From Cordilura impudica (lineage: Eukaryota > Arthropoda > Insecta > Diptera > Scathophagidae), in assembly GCA_963682025.1 (NCBI GenBank), contig OY821520.1, positions 90,924,492 through 90,988,491 on the forward strand: a stretch of 64,000 bases of DNA, in the 5' to 3' direction. This document shows positions 11,298 to 22,159 of this stretch, in pieces (position 1 is the stretch's first letter; every line of letters starts with the position of its first letter). The position numbers and the translations under genes are program-made. The notes beneath the pieces are model-generated. The model was not told where the DNA came from. It searched no databases and saw nothing but the letters and a program-made list of their open reading frames with translations.

Positions 11298-11609
11298 CAT
11301 TTTCTGAGCAAAATTAAGTTAAGGAATAATAAATAAGTATTGGTTGTAAAATACGATTGAAGAAAATAAGAAATTATAAAAAAAATACCTATTTAAAATG
11401 TCAAAATATTCAACTTTTACATGGAAACTCAAGAAAAAATTAAAATGCATTTTTAACTCCAAATTACTTACGTTCCTATCAGTCGATTTGAACACGCAAA
11501 TTGAAGCTTAAAGTCCCTCCTATTGAACGAAACAAATTGCGTAAAAAAATATCAATCCAGTCAAAAGTTATAGAGTTTTGACCGCTATCTCGCGAAATTG
11601 ACCACTGTG

Positions 11610-11614
11610 GGGCC
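11610..11614. repeat. Target-site duplication GGGCC, right
   Basis: Second copy of the 5-bp duplication made by the Transib insertion. The mariner reading frame resumes immediately beyond it. Confidence 0.85.
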
Positions 11615-11823
11615 CTTCTTTGTCTCACTGGCACGGGAACATTTTGTACTATTCCTATGGATTCCGATTTTTCCACTAGATGCTTAATTGTTGATCTGCT
11701 AGGACGATTATGACGACCATAAATTGGACGTAACGCTCTTAACGTTGAGGCCACTGACTCCGAATTTCGGTAGTAAATTTTAATAATTTCGACTCGTTGT
11801 TTTCTCGTATATCTTCCCATCAT
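11615..11823 (-). pseudogene. Mariner transposase, N-terminal part
   Basis: This is the start of the gene continued at 8648-9522. It begins MMGRYTRKQRVEIIKIYY and includes the first helix-turn-helix (RNSESVASTLRALRP, then RPSRSTIKHLVEK), which binds the terminal inverted repeats in this superfamily. The frame ends at the Transib insertion after VPVPVRQRR. The two adjacent ATGs (11821 and 11818 on the minus strand) are equally good starts; the second matches the usual MGRYT-type start better. Confidence 0.82.
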
Positions 11824-11865
11824 GAAATGGCTAACCCCATTAACCCCATTAACCCTTTAGGACTT

Positions 11866-12352
11866 GGGGTCGTAGAAAATTGGTGCATGTTCAGACCCAG
11901 TCCCCGTACAAATGACTCCTATGAAATCGACATAAATTACCATAAGATCCAAATTATCATATAGATCTCAGTCAAATTGGGTTTGTATGTGTTTATTATT
12001 CTTAGTTGTAGGCCCCATATAGAGCCGCTTCCCCATCTTCACTTAAATTTATAAAAAAAAACAAAAATATTGCACAGATTTTTCTCAAAAATGGTTCGTA
12101 TATATTTTTTCTAAATATAAGTGACTACCAAATATGTTCAGGATCGTTCCATTTTTCGACCTAGTCCCCATATAAATAAAGCACCCGATATGAACTTTTT
12201 TATATCTGCAGCCAAAAAAATTAATAACAGAGCCACTCAAATTTGATTTACACTTACTTTCTGTATCTAATTAGTTGGATTTATCAGATAAGGTCTCTAA
12301 GTGTAATGTATCGTATAGGTGGTCTAGGCCGACTATATTTTTCCTAGTTGTT
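11866..12352 (+). mobile_element. DINE-1-like Helentron, 3' half
   Basis: Sequence from the middle of the family (gttcagacccagtccccgta) runs through to the hairpin (GGTCTAGGCCGAC, one arm mutated) and a diverged end cctagttgttg. The 5' third, with the GTCCGTCC run, is missing. Confidence 0.78.
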
Positions 12353-12550
12353 GTTTTTTGTAGTTATCACCGAATATTTATCGATAGCAATATGCGAATA
12401 GCCAAGAGAATAACAAAAATGTTATTGCATGTATGCATTCAATCAAAAAATTATGAAAATACCTAAAAATTTTATTAAAAATCTTTTTAATTTTAAACAT
12501 AATTAAAAAAAGTCGAACCATTTTAATGTGGCCTTTTTTGTCTCCTACAC

Positions 12551-12955
12551 CACTTTCATTTCTGATAGAAATGTCGCACTATATTTGCTCTTTTTTCGAA
12601 AAGTGTATATTTTTATATATTATAAATTAAGAGCAATCTTACCTTATACACCAATCGAAAGGTCTCAAAGAGCTGTATTCATAAAATGCAAAAAAAAAAA
12701 TATTATTGTCTTCTTTGAAGTCATAGAGTGAAAATATTCAAAAATGGGGAACAATGGGGAAATATTTTCACACTATGGCCTAAAAAAAATTAATGGCTGC
12801 AATTTTTTGCAATTTACGAGGGCTTGCATTTGAGACCTTTCGGTTGATGTATAGTGTAAGGTAGCTTTTAATTCAGAATATGTAAAAAATTACACTTTTC
12901 CAAAAAAGCACAAATAAAGTGCGACATTTTTTGTCAGAAAAGAAAACGGCATTAG
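12551..12955. mobile_element. Palindromic foldback MITE, ~400 bp
   Basis: Two arms of nearly 200 bp are reverse complements of each other about a centre near 12753. Outer arm: tttctgatagaaatgtcgca against the complement of 12925-12942. Inner arm: catagagtgaaaatatt at about 12723 against aatattttcacactatg at about 12761. Several mismatches and indels occur along the arms. No coding capacity. The precise termini and target duplication were not resolved. Confidence 0.75.
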
Positions 12956-14159
12956 CAACCTTGGCAACCTTTCATATAATATTTTGCTTAGAGCACGGGC
13001 GGAGGCTATCTAAAATTTTTATGATATTGAATTTATTTAATTTTTTTAGCAAAACAAAGAAATGATATCGTTAAGCGAGGACTCTTTGTATTTGTTCGTA
13101 TTTACTTGCTGTTTGTACTTGCTTAACAAGTACTCATGTGTTCACCAGACCCTTTTAACCAGAAAATGAAAATTATTGTACAACTATTTCTGTTACTTAC
13201 ACTTCACAGTTTTTTTTATATAATAAAGCAGGAGAAAGCAAACGGAAACATATTCCAATTTCAACATTTTTATCGAGTTATCAATGAAGTTTTTTTTTTA
13301 TGAAATTTTCATATTATGCCTGCCTTCTTGGGACATGAAGGATCAACAAATGCATATAAATGTCTTTAACTAAAATGTCAATTCCCTTTAGCAAGTACCA
13401 GCAAAACTAAACTAACCTTATATATGTATGTATGTATATTTGTTGTCAAGTACACATACATTCCTGTTTCATTGAGACATTTCATTTTGATTGTAATTTT
13501 TTGTTTTCCTTGGTCAATATGTTGATATTTGACTGCATAATCGAGTAGAGTGACAAGGGAACCTTTATGTTAGTATTAAGATTTACTTGTCTAATTAAAT
13601 TTTTACGGAATATTTCGTTACATTATATTTAAAGAAGATATTCCGTAGGTATACAATGCATACTCTAGGGCGGTTACAAGGTATATGGGAAAAGTAGTTG
13701 TGATCTTAGCTTTCGGGGTACTATCCTACAATGTGCCGGTTGACTAGAAAATGCATTTGAAAAAGTTTCAGCTCAATCAGACAATACTAACACATACCTT
13801 GTTGAGTTTAAAGTTCTGAAAACAGAAGTTTTTCACAAAAAGTCCTAGTTTTTTGTGCTTAAAATCGAAAAAATTTATTCTAGGAATTTTAAACGAAACC
13901 TGTTTGATAGGAAATTGAATTGCTGTTATTTTTAATGCTAGAAATTTTGATGCCAAAACTGATAGATTTAGTAGTATTTAGCATTTATCAGATCAGGCCG
14001 TAGTGAATATTCTAACATGTGAATTTCCATGAAAAAGTTAAAGAACATTACAATAGCAGTTGAAAATATATTTTATTAATTATGTTGTTGAATAGTGCTT
14101 AAATACATTTTATTAATTATAATTTTAAATTATATACAAAACCTTATAATTTTTAAAAA
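12956..14159. other. Non-coding stretch, no recognised feature
   Basis: AT-rich sequence with no motif-bearing frame. It lies between the foldback MITE and a piggyBac relic and may include undetectable flanks of either. Confidence 0.35.
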
Positions 14160-14726
14160 TTACAGAACGAGATTTTCCACATTACGGTTTAGGTATTTCG
14201 TCAGACAACTTGTTGATAGAATTACCCGAACATCAAAACTTTGATGTTCTTTGGCAACTAGTTAACGTGGTTACATATGGCGAATACTCTCTAATGATTT
14301 GTGGTACCTAGAACAGTGCGCAGCAATCGTTTAGGAAAGATTGACTTGGATTCACAAGCAAAGTTGAAAGCAAAAGAGCGTGGTTCATAAGGTCTTAGAG
14401 TAGAATCACTCCATAACATAATAGCTCTAAAATGGTTTGTCAACAACACAGTGCAGATGTTGCCCATGGATTCTTGTACTGAACCAATGTCTTCGTACCG
14501 CCAATGGAATCAACAAAATTTAAACTTTACTGAGATTTCAATTACAGAAATTGTTCAGCGATAAATCGATTTATGGGACACGTAGTCTTAGAAGGTATGC
14601 CCTGTGAGTTATGTAGAATAAATCATCGATCTCGAAAATATTATATGCAAATATTCTTTTGGGTGATTAACTCCGCTGTCACTAATAGTTGGCTGCAATA
14701 TAATCATCACTGTTAACTTACAAAAG
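14160..14726 (+). pseudogene. piggyBac-type transposase fragment
   Basis: From 14310 the frame reads RTVRSNRLGKIDLDS, then KLKAKERGS, a stop, and IIALKWFVNNTVQMLPMDSC. This matches the piggyBac core segment that in the family reads roughly T-R-NR---K--KK-RG, followed by V-W-DN--V. After a frameshift near 14565 a second block (14597-14726) reads CRINHRSRKYYMQIFFWVIN and NSWLQY, matching the later piggyBac segment with a W-rich motif and NSW-LY. Upstream, 14170-14300 contains weaker similarity (LPEHQNFDVL). At least one stop and one frameshift are present. No terminal repeats were found. Confidence 0.55.
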
Positions 14727-14795
14727 TCAGCAATAAAGAAAAGTTAACCTTGATAAATTTCTAAATATAAAATGCAACTGGCCTACTTTATACAA

Positions 14796-14995
14796 ACAAA
14801 TTTTATTGAAAATGTGTATAAAAACACAAACTCTACAGTATGGAATGGAATGGAGCTATCAGAGAAATTTGAAACTGAATCAGGTATCAAACAAGGCTGG
14901 TGCTATCACCATTCCTGTTTTCGTTGTATATATATGATCTTCATGAAGAATTGGAAGGTGGCCTACAGATAGATCTATATATCTGTGGTCACAAG
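14796..14995 (+). pseudogene. LINE reverse transcriptase fragment upstream of YADD
   Basis: The frame gives MELSEKFETESGIKQGWCYH, then a shifted frame gives a LHEELEGGLQ-like segment. This matches the RT motif that normally reads G(V/I)KQGCVLSP---LYINDL. The expected next motif, YADD, is not here but occurs in the same strand and order at 19930-19990. The piece is therefore probably the left part of a LINE split by later insertions. Confidence 0.55.
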
Positions 14996-15023
14996 CGATA
15001 ACTGACTAAGTCGACTTAAGAAC

Positions 15024-15218
15024 GATTTGAGTTATGTATGCTATCATATTCTACTAAAAACGGTTTAAATTTGCGTGAAATCCCCATTTCTCTAACACTG
15101 TTTAATAAAAAGGTTCGACGATTTGGGCTATCTTTGCTATCATGTTCTACTAAAAACGCTTTATATTTACGTGAAATCCCCATTTCTCTGACACTGTTTA
15201 TTAAAGAGTTATTACTGA
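15024..15218 (+). repeat. 96-bp tandem duplication
   Basis: Two units, starting gatttgagttatgtatgcta at 15024 and gatttgggctatctttgcta at 15120, are about 85 percent identical by eye and include the shared gtgaaatccccatttctct. A CTAAGTCGACTTAAG near-palindrome sits just before the first unit. The open frames across it are an artefact of the duplication. Confidence 0.8.
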
Positions 15219-15289
15219 AAACATTCTGACCTAAGTCGTGTTGAGGCCCCATTACATTTACATAAAAAGTTATTTATCTCAAAAGCATG

Positions 15290-15545
15290 ACTTTCGACTT
15301 AGGCGGTTTCTGTTTGTTTGTTTGACCGCTATACAAATTTCTATTTTTCCACGGAATTTTCTAAAATTTGGTACGCACGATCTCTGTACTCCGGGAAAGG
15401 TTGCCATATAATTCTTACCGGCCACGCCTACTTTTACGCCCTTTTTTGTATACAGTTCATTTTCTGTCTGTTGGTATATTTGTTCGCTATAAAAATTTTT
15501 ATTTTTCATCGGATTTCTCTGAAATTTGGTACACAGGGGAATAAC
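15290..15545 (+). repeat. Degenerate ~180-bp direct repeat
   Basis: The segment with ccgctatacaaatttctatt, then tctaaaatttggtacgcac (15335-15380) recurs as tcgctataaaaatttttatt, then tctgaaatttggtacacag (about 15485-15537). It borders sequence related to the inverted-repeat element at 18.7-19.9 kb. Confidence 0.55.
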
Positions 15546-15920
15546 TTTTACGATGAACAAATTCACCAAATTCAAAAAAGGTCCCCAAAAGAAATGAACA
15601 AATTCCCCATTTTTTTTTAAAACGAAATTAAAAAATGAACTTACTCCCCAAATTCGTTCTTAATATTTTTCATATTTTTATTTAATGAATTTTGTTAAAT
15701 ATTTATTTAAGTGAAAATTTGCATTTTGATCTCAATATCTGTCCTGTAATATACCCATTTAAAATCAGTATTCTTTTCAATAGCACCATTTCGACGCGCT
15801 CTCGGTACGCAGTTCAGCAAGCTTTGTTAAGAGAAGCGGAAATGCCTGAATCTACTCAAGTGCGTCTAGAAATCCAGCGCCTAAGACAAGCTGAATTCAG
15901 GGATTGTAGCATACAATGAA
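15545..15920 (+). mobile_element. Partial relative of the 18.7-kb inverted-repeat element
   Basis: gaacaaattccccat, cttaatatctgtcct-like and atagcaccatttcgacgcgc segments follow in the same order as at 18720-18940, ending near a cgctctcggtacgcagttcagc match to the tandem unit there. Only the left side is present. A 75-codon frame at 15692-15919 (ending RLEIQRLRQAEFRD) overlaps it; I do not recognise it. Confidence 0.5.
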
Positions 15921-18709
15921 GATTTGACGGTGTATATTTATGTAGTTTTTATTTCAAACTAGTTGTAGCAAAAGCACACATATATTTCCGGCTACTATCT
16001 CGTCGGCTGTCGGGGAGGATTCTTGGCTACTACAGTTTGAATTCGTAAATTCGTATGTACAGAACACTATTTTAATGTGTGCGTGCTTACGATGCAGTTT
16101 TGGAAAAGAGTTGTGAAAACGAGAAAAAAAATCGAAAGGAAAAAGAGTGAAGGGAGATCATTTAGAGAAAAGGAAGTAAAGTCTGACGATTGTATGTGTA
16201 TAGGTGTTTACACAAAAGTTTCACACTCCCAACCATGACCATATTATGAAGAGGCTGTCGTATCGTACATGGTCCCATTAATGCACCTTATCCGCTCAGG
16301 CCGCTAGAAATTTCAACCCAAACTTTTTAAAGATTCATTCCAAAATATTTAAATTTATTGATTGAGTAATTTTAAAATCCAGAATAACTAAAGTTATTAA
16401 CTCTAATTAAATCTAACTTATTTCTAGATAAATGAAATGAGCTACAAGGAAAAATTTAGCAAGAAGAATCATGACTTAAAATTCAAAAAGAAATATGAAA
16501 AAAAATTAATGAAAAAAAATTTGGCGCATACATAAATTACAACCAACTTGATACCATTTAAATAAACTAATATGAAAAGTTTGAATTAAAGTAGAAAAAA
16601 AAATTCAGAGGTTTAAGCCAATTTCAATAAATGAACTTTGACGAAATAAAGAATTCATTCTTTTAAACTACAGAAAAAATTATATTTATATTAAATTCAT
16701 CACAATTATTTATAGCCAGGGGAACGAATGGAATTGAAATAAGTAATATCCCGTTAAAATTTCGTATATATTTTATAATTAATTTAATAAAATGAATTTG
16801 TAGTTGACAGCCTTGTTTTTAAACAACGATTTGGGTATCAAAATAGAGGATTTTAAATTGCCCATAATTTGCTGTTATTAGATTTCAACAATAATTACCA
16901 GAACTTGCATAAACGTTTATCCATCACTATTTCACTAACAGAATTAATTCAGGTTTAACAGAGCGGTTTACTTCAGCTACACGATTGTTTTTTGATTTCT
17001 TCGTTTTTAGTGTGTTGCACGCCCGTGATAAATTTTAATTGATCTTATAATTTGTAATAAAAAAAATTAAATATCGAAATCGCTATTTTATGAAGATTTC
17101 ACTGTAGAAACCGTGTTTTGGTATCAACTATAGCTGTTGGTTAAGCTCCTACAGTAGTGATTAAAAGTTTAGAGGAACAATTATGTTTTTTTTTTTACAA
17201 GGCTAAGTATTATTTCTCACTTCATTTATGTATTAATTTATTAATTAAAAATTTTTTCTTTCTAGCTGACACAATTTATCACGCGGGTTTTTAATAATTT
17301 TTTTTTTCTTGCGATGCTATGGAAACCTATGTACTAATTCTGTTAATACAATGTTATTATGTGCTTTTTGCATCTTGGATTTTAGGTGTTATTTTATACC
17401 AACTCTTTTCACAAATCTGTCACTTTTTCATCACTGTCTCGATCAAGGGTGTTTTAGATGCTAGATTGCGGGTTATCAAGGGTGTTGTAGATGATAGATT
17501 GCGGGTTTTCGCGTTCCCAAAAATAATCTGTCCATACGGTAATTTCCATTCAATTTATACTCGTTTTAGACAACTTTCATAAGCAGCTCGTATTAATGTA
17601 TAAAAATATACAAAAGGTTTAATTTTAATGGTATTTTTTTTTTCTGCTCACTGTAATTGTAAAAAGGTTTTTAAGGTTTTGGTATGCCCAGGTGTATGTA
17701 GTATGTTTATGCGTTACCTGTTTTTATAACAAATTAAAGGTGATGAGTTATCAATGGCTTTTTCTGACACGTGTGTGTTTATGAATAAATTCCATATTCT
17801 CGGGAATGAAAATAAGGTTCCCTATGAACTTTGGAATCTGAAGGAAAACGGTGTTTATGGTTCTTTTATTTAAAAAAACAGAAAAGTTTGACAATGAGTT
17901 AAATAAACATTTTAACTCACTTTTTAGTATGCAGTCAAGAGATCCTTGAAAGGAAATCAAAAATTCGCAACAACTAGAGTAAACTCCCAGAATATTTTTT
18001 CCACCTTATCCTTTTGGAAATGAATTTCTTTTTTATAAAAGAAATAAAAGTTATAATAAAAATTAAAATTAAAGAAATTGAATGAAAACACATAATTACA
18101 CACAATCTTGTAAATTGAAACTTACATGTATTTTATATTTTATAAAAATGACAGAGTCGATGATAGAAATAAACGTGTGAGAACCCTTTTATACCCTCTT
18201 TTATACTCTTGAGAACCCTTTTATACCCCAACGCTTGGAATTTGTTTCATTTTGGAAAGTTTACGCTAATTCAGCGCTAACATACACATACATACACATA
18301 CATAATACACCCACCCACACATACAAACCAGCCAAACGTAATGGTTTTATACACTATCTTATCTATTCACAACAGGGTGTAATGTCTTTTAAACAGGATG
18401 CCAAAAATTACAATCCTCGAGGTTTAAAAAAATTTTAATTGGTACAAAAAAAAATACTCAACCAAACAATTTTCCGGCTATAAGCGCCTCTAAGGATCTG
18501 AAATTCCTTAAACGACTGTTTTCCTCATAGACAATTTTATGTCGCCTGCCTCAGAGTATAATAATTTCGTATATGCACCAGGAGGAAAAACCAAAAATGT
18601 TGTATATCACAAAGCTATAGTATAACTAAAATTTGCAAGTTTTAGACATCATACACTCAAAATACACCATGCGTAAACATAGTTAGTTGTAATGGTAAGC
18701 GGGTGCCGT
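15921..18709. other. Long non-coding stretch
   Basis: AT-rich DNA with isolated GC-richer patches (15985-16030, 16250-16310). A partial direct repeat occurs at 17442-17510 (atcaagggtgttttagatgc against atcaagggtgttgtagatga), and a CATA/CACC-rich simple sequence at about 18285-18325. No frame with a recognisable motif was found. Some of this may be inserted material that split the LINE. Confidence 0.4.
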
Positions 18710-18712
18710 GTA

Positions 18713-19875
18713 CTTAGTCCCCAATGAATAAATTTCCAAAAAAAATGAACTTATTCCCCAAACAATTGGGGAATAACTTCACGATAATCAAATTGCCCAA
18801 AATTAAAAAAAAATTGTCCGCGAAAGAAATAAACAAATTCCCCATTCAGCTCTTAATATCTGTCCTACAACAAATTTATTTAATATCTGTATTCTATACA
18901 ATAGCATCATTTCGTTGCGCGGAATCGGGGTGCGGACGCGGAAGCGACGCGACGCGATGCGCTCGCGGAACACAGCTTAGCTAAAATATCGAAATAATCT
19001 GAAAAATATATTTTGGCGATTAAAATAAGTTGACGACAACTGCGTGGCAGCACGGGTGTGGCTGCCAAACGCGGGGAAGCGGCTCGAGGACGCGACGCGA
19101 CACGCTCTCGGAACAGAGCTTAGCTAAAATATCGGAATGATCTGAAAAATATAATTTGGCATTTACAATAAGTTGACCACAACTGCGCGGCAGCACGGAC
19201 GCGACACGCTCACGAACAAAGCTCAGCTAAAATATCGGAATGATCTTAAAAATATATTTTGACAATTAAAATAAGTTGACAACAACTTCGCGGCAGCACG
19301 GGTGTGACTGCCAAATGGGTGGAAGCGGCGCGGAACACAGCTAAGTCAAAAGTGTTATGATAAATTTAATCTACGTATTTGCAATAATTACCTGTTGATC
19401 AAAATAGGCCACTCATATACTATAAGCAGTTGCTTAAAGCAACATTGCGGCACAATTCTAAACGTCGCATCGATTTTCCATTTTTGAAACTTCTATAAAT
19501 TATATGTCTCTGCTCAATGATGATCACTTATAAAATGAAGTAATTAAATTCTTAAAAGTTCTGATTCCTCTAATTTGCAAACGATTCCGTTATATTTGTT
19601 GTTAACAAAATAAATATACATAAAAAAAAAAACTTAAGGCGGTTTCGCAGCTTAGTTTTGAAGCATTTTTGCTGTAGCGTCTTATAAAAAAATTCTGATT
19701 TAAAAAATCAAAAAATTTTAAATTGAAATAAAAAATATATTTTCTCCCCAAAAAACGACAACATAGGGGAATTTTGTCACCATGAACAAACTCCCCAATC
19801 GCATACAAATTTTTGGGGAGAAAGTTAATTTTTTTTTTTTTTTTTTTTTGAGGTATTTGTTCATTGGGCACTAAG
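18713..19875. mobile_element. Inverted-repeat element with internal tandem repeats
   Basis: Left end CTTAGTCCCCAATGAA and right end TTCATTGGGCACTAAG are inverted repeats. The arms continue imperfectly for ~100 bp with repeated ttccccaa / ttggggaa blocks. Both ends abut TA (18711-18712 and 19876-19877), compatible with a TA target duplication; GTAC on both sides is the alternative reading. The interior holds the tandem array at 18915-19335. No coding frame is present. It looks like a foldback or MITE-type non-autonomous element of about 1.16 kb. A relative lies at 15545-15920. Confidence 0.65.
18915..19335 (+). repeat. GC-rich tandem repeat array, about three units
   Basis: Units of roughly 120-145 bp share gacgcgacacgctc-gga, cacagcttagctaaaatatc, ggaatgatctgaaaaatata, aataagttga-cacaact and ggcagcacgggtgtg-ctgc. 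Units begin near 18940, 19090 and 19195. The middle unit lacks the gtgtggctgccaaacgcggg part. The array is far more GC-rich than its surroundings. Confidence 0.8.
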
Positions 19876-19914
19876 TACTCAGCGCTTTCAAGTCAAAGGC
19901 CTTTGGATCCCGGG

Positions 19915-20161
19915 CAAGAACGGGTAAAAATAGCTAGTAATATGAATATAAGACTGTTGTTGTATGCAGACGATATCGTTTTAGAAAATTATTGCTGTAA
20001 ATGGAATCTGGATGTAAATTTATTGAAATCTAAGATACTGGTTTTTAGAAATGGCGAAGGGTAGCTAAGATTGACAAGTGGACTTACAGAGAAATGGAAA
20101 TAGAAAAAGTATATTCAACTACTGTTATCTTGGTGTGATCTTAACTCCAAAATATATTTTT
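19915..20161 (+). pseudogene. LINE reverse transcriptase fragment with YADD
   Basis: The frame reads SNMNIRLLLYADDIVL with the catalytic YADD box of reverse transcriptase, then CKWNLDVNLLKSKILVFRNG. After frame changes comes KWTYREMEIEKVYS and LTPKYIF. This order is the palm-to-thumb region of a non-LTR retrotransposon RT. It is cut at 20161 by a Helentron pair. The expected continuation is found directly after that pair at 21835, so the two are one copy. Confidence 0.65.
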
Positions 20162-20969
20162 AAACAAGTAAGAAAATTATAGTCGGTCTAGACCGACTAT
20201 ACGATACCCTATACTATGCGTTTAGAAACCCTTAGGCCCAACTAACTGGACATAGAAAATAAGCAAAAACCAAATTTGAGTTGGATTTTTATTAATTTTT
20301 TTGGCTGCAGATATGAAAAAGTTCATATCGGATGCTTTATCTATATAGGGACTAGGCCCAAAAATGGATCGATCCTGATCATGTTTGGTGAAGAGTCTTG
20401 TATTTTGCAAAAATATATACAAACAAAATTTGAGAAGAATCAGTGCAATATTTTTGTTTTTTAATAGATTTAAGTGAAGATCGGGAAGCAGCTCTATATG
20501 GGGTCAAAGGGATCATTTTTGGACTACTCATTAATGGATGTAATGAACGCATACAAACCCAATTTGAGTAAGATCTATATGACAATTTGGATCTTATGGC
20601 AATTTATGTCGATTTCATATGGGTAATTTGTATGGGGGCTAGGTCTGAACATGGACCGATTCTCACGAATTTCAATAGCGTTCATCCCACGGCCGATAAA
20701 AGCTGATGTACCAAATTTCATCAAAATATATTCATATTTGCGACCTGCAGTTTGATTACAAGGTTTACATGGACACACAGACGGACAGACGGACGGACGG
20801 ATGGACGGACGGACGGACGGACGGACGGACATTGTTAAATAAACTCAGAAAGTGATTCTGATTCGATCGGTATAATTAAAGATGGGTCTAGGTCAAATAT
20901 TTTTGGTTGTTACAAACAGCAGCACAAAGTCATTATACCCAAAACACATAGTGGTATAGGGTATAAAAA
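20162..20969 (-). mobile_element. DINE-1-like Helentron, first of a head-to-tail pair
   Basis: Complete copy with the hairpin GTCGGTCTAGACCGAC near 20182-20197 and the 5' end atagtggtatagggtataaaa at 20949-20969. Its CGGAC run is expanded to about ten units (20780-20830), the longest in the window. Confidence 0.9.
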
Positions 20970-20976
20970 CATGTAG

Positions 20977-21794
20977 AAACAAGAAAGAAAATTATAGTCG
21001 GTCAAGACCGACTATACGATACCCTATACCATGCGTTTAGAGACCCTATCTCTCAAGCCCAACTAACTGGACATTGAAAATAAGCAAAAACCAAATTTGA
21101 GTGGGATTTTTATTAATTTTTTTGGCTGCAGATATGAAAAAGTTCATATCGGATGCTATATCTATAAAGGGACTAGGTCCAAAAATGGACCGATCCTGAT
21201 CATGTTTGGTAAAGTCTCTTGTATTTTGCAAAAATATATACAAACAAAATTTGAGAAGAATCAGTGCAATATTTTTGTTTTTTGATAGATATAAGTGAAG
21301 ATCGGGAAGCAGCTCTATATGGGGCCTATGACTAAGAGTTGTCCAATAGGAATCATTTTTGGACTACTCATTAATGGGTGTAATAAACGCATACAAACCC
21401 AATTCGAGTAACATCTATATGACAACTTGGATCTTATGGCAATTTATGTCGATTTCATAGGGGTCATTTGTATGGGGGCTAGGTCTGAACATGGACCGAT
21501 TCTCACCAATTTCAATAGCGTTTATCCCATGGCCGATAGAAGATCAAATACCAAATTTCATCAAAATATATTCATATTTGCGACCTGCAGTTTGATTACA
21601 AGCTTTACATGGACACACAGACGGACGGACGGACGGACGAACGGACGGACGGACATCGTTAAATCGAATCAGATAGTGATTCTGATTCGATCGGTATAAT
21701 TAAAGATGGGTGTAGGTCAAATATTTTTGGTTGTTACAAACAGCAGCACAAAGTCATTATACCCAAACCACATAGTGGTATAGGGTATAAAAAG
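20977..21794 (-). mobile_element. DINE-1-like Helentron, second of a head-to-tail pair
   Basis: Complete copy starting only ~8 bp after the previous one in the same orientation. The hairpin has one substitution (GTCGGTCAAGACCGAC). Head-to-tail pairs are known for DINE-1/Helentrons and fit rolling-circle-type replication. Confidence 0.9.
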
Positions 21795-22090
21795 AAAACG
21801 TTCTGCAAAAACTGAATAAACATTACATGGAGTTGGTTCTTAAGAAAAAAGTTTGCAATCTAAAATTCGCCTGTTTAATGCTGTTTGTCGGCCCATTCAG
21901 TCGTATGGTGCCAAAATATGGCGTCATTCATATTTTGAGGAAATAGATAATCTTCAAAGATATTTCATTAAACGTAACCTTAAGCTGGCAAAATTTACAC
22001 CAACTTAGACACCTTTGCTTTAGTCGGAAATAGATGATGCACATCTGTTCAATTTTCAATACTGAGACAACAGATTGCCCCATAAGCTAA
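21795..22090 (+). pseudogene. LINE post-RT fragment, continuation after the Helentron pair
   Basis: The frame reads LQSKIRLFNAVCRPIQSYGA, KIWRHSYFEEIDNLQRYFIK and LKLAKFTPT, followed after a stop by SEIDDAHLFNF. It matches the region after the RT domain of non-LTR elements (LRLFNA-C---QSYGAQIWG---FE-VD-LQR-FIKR). It follows the YADD fragment at 19915-20161 once the two Helentrons are removed. Several stops are present. Confidence 0.62.
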
Positions 22091-22159
22091 GTGCTAATTT
22101 TAAACCAGAAATACATAAGTTTTTAATTCCTTAGACCTACAAAATTTTAACAACTTTTA

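Larger units (their letters stand above)
9528..11609 (+). mobile_element. Transib transposon, internal-deletion derivative
   Basis: This 2,082-bp element starts with CACTGTGGTCAATATTTTGAG and ends with the reverse complement of CACAGTGGTCAATTTCGCGAG. These ends match the RAG heptamer-like Transib consensus CACWRTG. It is a deletion derivative of the 3.5-kb copy at 26582-30086: the left ~900 bp and the right ~1 kb are nearly identical, but the interval equivalent to about 27475-29102 is missing. It keeps a duplicated 178-bp segment at 10255-10575. GGGCC target duplications flank it inside the mariner gene. It encodes only the transposase C-terminus and would need transposase in trans. Confidence 0.88.
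8544..11823 (-). mobile_element. Mariner-type transposon split by a Transib
   Basis: The left end aaagggtttttcaataagag at 8544 is a plausible terminal inverted repeat next to TATA in repeat R. The transposase gene occupies 8648-11823 on the minus strand and is interrupted by the Transib at 9528-11609. The other terminal repeat is not visible upstream of the start codon. A truncated Helentron begins about 45 bp beyond it, so that end has been lost. Confidence 0.75.

Noticed and set aside
15016..15252. Frames with repeated SVREMGISRK peptide
   Set aside because: Produced by the 96-bp tandem duplication read on the minus strand; opposite strand is open as well.
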